Part shown: piece by piece, positions 60,690 through 64,000 of the stretch
How the letters are laid out: every line of letters starts with the position of its first letter
Numbering within the stretch: the stretch's first letter is position 1
Assembly: GCA_963800275.1 (NCBI GenBank)
Contig: CAWDAI010000011.1
Coordinates: forward strand, 1-64,000
Source of the DNA: JAFMJV01 sp963800275
GTDB lineage: Bacteria; Chloroflexota; Limnocylindria; Limnocylindrales; CSP1-4
Reading direction: 5' to 3'
Length of the DNA stretch: 64,000 bases
Program-made: the position numbers and the translations under genes
The notes under the pieces: generated by a model
The model's input: the letters and a program-made list of their open reading frames with translations, nothing else
Told to the model about the DNA's origin: nothing
Database searches by the model: none

Positions 60690-62233
60690 CGCTCGCCTTC
60701 TGCTGACTGCTCCTCGACCCGGTAGAGGTCGGCCGGGGCTCCTGGCACCGGCGTGAGTCTATAGGTCTCCTGCAAGCGCCGTCTGTCGCCCTCGAGACGG
60801 ATGACGTACACCGGACGCCGGCCGAGATAGCTCTCGATGGCGGTCGAGGCCGTACCGTAACCCCGGTCAAGGATGTCACGGTCGTCGAGGACCGTCACGT
60901 CCGGCCGCTGACCCTCGACGTACTGTCCATACCACAGGGGTGTGGACAGCGACCACCACGAGATGATGACCGCGTCCCGGTCGACCGCCCCGAGGGTCGC
61001 CTCCAGGTACTGCCGGCCCTGGTCCTCGCCGGAGGCATCCTGCGTACCGTAGCGGCCGATGGCCGGACCCACCACCATCACCAGGACGCCGGCGCCCACG
61101 GCTGCGACGAGGCTCGCAGGGGCCCGTCTCATCCGACCCAGCAGGAGCCACGCCAGGGCGTCGGCCGCCAGGTCGACGGCCAGCCCGATCCAGAGGCCGG
61201 CCACCAGCAGCGGCACAAGGTAGTAGCGTTCGATCTGGGCATTGGGGTAGCCCAGGGCGAAGAGCCAGGTGCAGCCGAACCAGAGCAGGCCGAGGCTCGT
61301 GAGCCGCGGATGTCGCACGAGCCCGGCCAGCAGGCCGGCCACGGCGAGCAGCGCAAGCGGCCCGAGGTCGTGGACCAGCTCGCCCCACACGGCTGTCGTG
61401 ATGCTCGCGATGTCGGGGAGCGGCCCGAAGGATCCCTGGAACTGCTGGCCCATCACCACGTACCAGAAACCCTGCCAGGTCGCCGGGTGCGCGTAATCCA
61501 GGGGCGGACCCATGGCTGCGCGCAGCGGCAGGTAGAGGTAGACGAGGGCCGTCGTCAGGACGAGGGTCGCCGCAGACGCCAGCACCAGTCGCCACTGCCG
61601 CCTCAGGATCCGTGGTGATACCAGCAGCACGAAGGCAGCGATGCCCGGCGCCAGCAACAGCGTCAGGGCGTGGTTGCCCAGGGAGAGGCCGTAGACCAAC
61701 GCTGCCGCCATGAGCCAGCGCGCACCGCTGCCCTCGACGCGGACTTCGCGCGCCTGCCACAGGCCCAGGAGGACCAGCAGCACGGCCGCCAGGAAGACGT
61801 GCAATGCATGCGGGTCGGCCCGTACCCCCCAATGCCAGGCCACGGGTGTGAGCGCGAACGCCAAACCCGCCACCAGTCCGGCGGCGGCGCGACGCGTCGC
61901 CATCACGGTCCGCAGCGCCAGCAGGGAGGCGCCGCCGGCCATGGCCAGGGCGGACAACAGGTCGGCCCGATAGGCCTCGTTGCCGAAGGGTTGCAGCACC
62001 ACCGACGCCAGCCACGCGAGCAGGGTGTAGGTGGGGTAGCCGGTGGGGTGGGCGATGCCCAGCACGGCACCGACCGTCTGCATCTCGGCGGTGTCCCAGA
62101 GGCCGACATCCGGCAGGAGCGTCCGCCAGTAGATCGCCAGCGCGATCGCCAGCACGGGTAGCGAGCCGACAAGGTAGGGGGCCGCGACGCGCCACCGAGC
62201 GCCGGGGGAGGGAATCGCGACCTCGCTCACCAC
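60686..62233 (-). CDS. DUF2723-family polytopic membrane protein (GT-C-like)
   Basis: About 515 residues with about 11-12 hydrophobic helices. The N-terminal segment LLPDVGLWDTAEMQTVGAVLGIAHPTGYPTYTLLAWL is the DUF2723 signature (the D after the first helix and the HPTGYP motif), a family related to protein O-mannosyltransferase-like GT-C enzymes such as TMEM260. The C-terminal soluble part ends with ..RPVYVIRLEGDRRRL. The GTG at 62233 or 62230 overlaps the upstream gene's stop. Together with the GT2 gene it suggests glycosylation of extracellular protein, without proof. Confidence 0.83.
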   Translation of the reverse strand: MVSEVAIPSPGARWRVAAPYLVGSLPVLAIALAIYWRTLLPDVGLWDTAEMQTVGAVLGIAHPTGYPTYTLLAWLASVVLQPFGNEAYRADLLSALAMAGGASLLALRTVMATRRAAAGLVAGLAFALTPVAWHWGVRADPHALHVFLAAVLLVLLGLWQAREVRVEGSGARWLMAAALVYGLSLGNHALTLLLAPGIAAFVLLVSPRILRRQWRLVLASAATLVLTTALVYLYLPLRAAMGPPLDYAHPATWQGFWYVVMGQQFQGSFGPLPDIASITTAVWGELVHDLGPLALLAVAGLLAGLVRHPRLTSLGLLWFGCTWLFALGYPNAQIERYYLVPLLVAGLWIGLAVDLAADALAWLLLGRMRRAPASLVAAVGAGVLVMVVGPAIGRYGTQDASGEDQGRQYLEATLGAVDRDAVIISWWSLSTPLWYGQYVEGQRPDVTVLDDRDILDRGYGTASTAIESYLGRRPVYVIRLEGDRRRLQETYRLTPVPGAPADLYRVEEQSAEGER

Positions 62234-63645
62234 CCCAGCGTCACGCCCCAGACCACGCCCCAGGCGTTGACCAGGATGGACGCCCCGACCAGGGCCAGCG
62301 CGAGCCAGCCAGCCCGGAGGCGCGCGATGCCCAGCGTCACGAGCAAGGTGGCAAAGGGCGCGAAGTCGTTGCTGAAGCGGTAGCCGAACTGGACCCAGCC
62401 CTGGCTGAAATGCATGAGGTCGGCGAGCGCGATGGCCAACACCGCGAGCGCCGCCCCGGCCACCAGGCGGTAACGCAGGTCGCGCACGAGCACCGGGATC
62501 GCCAGCAGGTAGGCCGGGCTGGTGAGCAGCAGGCTCATGCCGATGGGGTCCGGCTGGAGGGGAGGGCAGTCGGGCGCGAAGAGCGTTCCGATCCCGACCG
62601 GCGCCCCCTCGCAGGCGGGGTCATCCCAGGCGGGAGCGAGCGGGAGCGAACCGAGCATGATGCCCAGGCTCTGCGGGATGTAGCGCGGGTCCTCGGCTGC
62701 CCAGGCCGGATGGAACAGCTCGGGCCGCGGCCGATACTCGACTTCGTAGAGGTAGTCGTACGCGGGATGGAAGAGCTCACCGGTGGTGGCCAGGTTGTAG
62801 CCCAGCAAGAGCAGCACCGGCAGGAGCGCGCCGATCCCGGCTGCGATGACGCGCCGCAGCCACGTCCCCCCGCCACCGACGAAGAGGAAGAAGGGGGCAC
62901 CCAAGAGGGTGGTCAGCCGGGCCGTCGCAGCGAGGCCGAAGGCGACGCCGGCGGCGAACTGGTGACCGAGCGCGTGGCGGACCCGGGGGCCGACCACGCC
63001 AGCATCGGCGCGGATGGCCAGCCCGATGGCGACGAAGAGACAGGTCGAGGCCACCACGTGCGCCAGGAACCACGTCGAGCCCAGCATGGCCGCGTACCAG
63101 GCCACGGTGCCGAAGGCGTAGAAGAGCGTGCCCAGCAGCGCCGCCGAGCGCCTTGCGCTGACCCCCAGCAGGACCGTCCAACAGAGCGCGACATTGATCG
63201 CTCCGAGCACGGCCGCCACGGTCGAACCGCTGGTGTCAAGGCCCCACACAGCCACGAAGGGCAGCAGCACCACGGCTGGCAGGGGTGGAAAGGGGATCTG
63301 GGCCAACCCATCACCGACCGGCAACACGTCCTGGAAGTAGTAGTTCTGATGAGGTCCTTGCGTCACCGGATAGGTGATCTCCGACCGGCCCTGCAGGAAC
63401 GCCTCCGCTTGCCACACGAAGTGGTCGTAGTGATCGGCCCGTTCCGGGTTCGACCCGAGGTACACGACGAGGCCCAGCAGGAACAGGGCCAGGGCGACCC
63501 AGCCCGGGCCGATCGCCTGCAGGCGCGCTTCCAGCCAGGCGCCGGGGCCGGCTTGGAGCGGTGGCGGCCCGGGCACTGCGGCGCGGGACACGGCAAGAGG
63601 CGTGGCCTCCGCTCCGGGGCGCTCGATCGGTCGTGGCACTGGCAC
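62227..63645 (-). CDS. Polytopic membrane protein, GT-C glycosyltransferase-like
   Basis: About 472 residues from GTG 63645; a longer in-frame reading begins at 63768 but the extra part lies in the divergent promoter region. About eleven hydrophobic helices follow a short Pro-rich tail. An aromatic stretch with charged residues after the first helix (NPERADHYDHFVWQAEAFLQGRSEITYP) is where GT-C enzymes carry catalytic acids. It is not assignable to a defined family by eye. A candidate -10 element (CATAGT, minus strand) lies 9 bases before the chosen GTG. Confidence 0.72.
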   Translation of the reverse strand: MPVPRPIERPGAEATPLAVSRAAVPGPPPLQAGPGAWLEARLQAIGPGWVALALFLLGLVVYLGSNPERADHYDHFVWQAEAFLQGRSEITYPVTQGPHQNYYFQDVLPVGDGLAQIPFPPLPAVVLLPFVAVWGLDTSGSTVAAVLGAINVALCWTVLLGVSARRSAALLGTLFYAFGTVAWYAAMLGSTWFLAHVVASTCLFVAIGLAIRADAGVVGPRVRHALGHQFAAGVAFGLAATARLTTLLGAPFFLFVGGGGTWLRRVIAAGIGALLPVLLLLGYNLATTGELFHPAYDYLYEVEYRPRPELFHPAWAAEDPRYIPQSLGIMLGSLPLAPAWDDPACEGAPVGIGTLFAPDCPPLQPDPIGMSLLLTSPAYLLAIPVLVRDLRYRLVAGAALAVLAIALADLMHFSQGWVQFGYRFSNDFAPFATLLVTLGIARLRAGWLALALVGASILVNAWGVVWGVTLGW

Positions 63646-63749
63646 AGCGGCCAAACTATGGCACAGGCGATCGGTCCCGCCGGAGAGTCTCCGGGCCGTT
63701 GATATACTCGCCTCCACCTCTCCGTTTTCCAGGAGGCCGGAAGTCGTCG
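63646..63749. promoter_or_regulatory. Divergent promoter region
   Basis: About 100 bases between divergent glycosyltransferase-like genes. The minus-strand gene has CATAGT 9 bases before its GTG. The plus strand has TATACT at 63703-63708, which serves the gene at 63750, and GGAGG at 63732-63736. No strong -35 for either. Confidence 0.45.
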
Positions 63750-64000
63750 GTGACATCGACCCTGGCACGCGGGGCCGGCCGTAGCCTCGGAGAGTCGGTC
63801 CGTCCCCTGTCCGTGCTCGCCCTTAGCCCCGCCTTGCTCGTGCTGCTGCTCGTGGGCCTGGTCCTGCGCCTGGCGGTCGCCTACCTGTTCTTCCCGGGTT
63901 CCGGCTTCGAGACCGACATCGCCTCCTACAGCGCGTGGGCAGCGACCATGGCGGAGCACGGCCCCGGGGGCTTCTACGCCAACGCGGGATTCGCCGACTA
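63750..64000 (+). CDS. Membrane glycosyltransferase-like protein, 3' end outside window
   Basis: The reading frame is open from the GTG at 63750 to the window end (about 83 residues). It begins MTSTLARGAGRSL, followed by a hydrophobic helix (VLALSPALLVLLLVGLVLRLAV), then FFPGSGFETDIASYSAWAATMAEHGPGGFY. The pattern D-I-x-x-Y-x-x-W-A-x-x-M after the first helix resembles GT-C glycosyltransferases, as in the neighbouring genes. GGAGG lies about 13 bases upstream, a little far. The C-terminal part is not in the window. Confidence 0.7.
   Translation, partial: MTSTLARGAGRSLGESVRPLSVLALSPALLVLLLVGLVLRLAVAYLFFPGSGFETDIASYSAWAATMAEHGPGGFYANAGFAD

Overview
The window is high-GC bacterial chromosome, dense with housekeeping genes. 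No rRNA, tRNA, IS element, prophage or CRISPR array was seen. The gene content suggests a Gram-positive-type (monoderm-like) Terrabacteria lineage, most likely Chloroflexota. Clues are the block rpmA/rpmE-DUF1385-prfA-prmC-sua5-glyA-wecA-like-atp, the block rpmH-rnpA-yidD-yidC-jag, a DciA (DUF721) gene after recF, a J-domain protein with a C-terminal LSFGRY-type domain, and no LPS genes. The phylum is inferred from gene order and family resemblance, not from a marker-gene tree.

Layout. 1-3115 (+): end of a TadC gene, DUF192, ComF, ribosome hibernation factor and an XRE regulator. 3193-22217 (-): flippase-like protein, PHP phosphoesterase, MreB, MurA, the full ATP synthase operon (atpZ-B-E-F-H-A-G-D-C), a polyprenyl-phosphate sugar-1-phosphate transferase, GlyA, Sua5, PrmC, RF1, DUF1385 and ribosomal proteins L31, L27 and L21. 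22424-22912 (+): J-domain protein. 22935-27874 (-): antiporter, RodA, PBP2 and MreD. 27875-28415: non-coding, with a perfect parS palindrome and DnaA-box-like sites. 28416-36962 (+): ParA, ParB, GyrB, an AlkD-like HEAT protein, GyrA, Prs and a small membrane protein. 37004-40054 (-): SecA. 40299-47671 (+): a Cys-rich mini-protein, RF2 with a programmed frameshift, GNAT, an IMPase-like phosphatase, FtsE, FtsX, a C-terminal processing protease, a structured leader with a tiny ORF, SmpB and tmRNA. 47737-50896 (-): Jag, YidC, YidD, RnpA and L34. 51077-59838 (+): CsaA-like protein, DnaA, DnaN, RecF, DciA, a PP2C-like membrane protein and a bifunctional-nuclease-family protein, with a TrkA-C membrane protein on the opposite strand between dnaA and dnaN. 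59835-63645 (-): a GT2 glycosyltransferase and two polytopic glycosyltransferase-like proteins. 63750-64000 (+): the start of another such protein.

The genes cover replication initiation and segregation (DnaA, DnaN, RecF, DciA, ParAB/parS, gyrase), translation termination and rescue (RF1, RF2, PrmC, SmpB, tmRNA), envelope growth (MurA, MreB, MreD, RodA, PBP2, FtsEX), protein export (SecA, YidC, YidD) and energy (F1Fo). Transcription is mostly leftward left of about 28 kb and mostly rightward to its right. With parS and the DnaA-box-like sites, this makes 28.2 kb a good candidate for the replication origin, competing with the classical dnaA-dnaN interval near 54.2 kb.

Most worth a second look: the structured leader before smpB (near-perfect Shine-Dalgarno, 15-codon ORF, alternative hairpins, terminator-like stem); an AlkD-like gene translationally coupled between gyrB and gyrA; motif variants in MurA (Cys to Asp), GyrA (Gln83), RF2 (SPY), PrmC (NLPY) and the WecA-like enzyme (Asp lost); the 8-Cys mini-protein; and repeated -10-like hexamers 6-9 bases before start codons, suggesting leaderless mRNAs.
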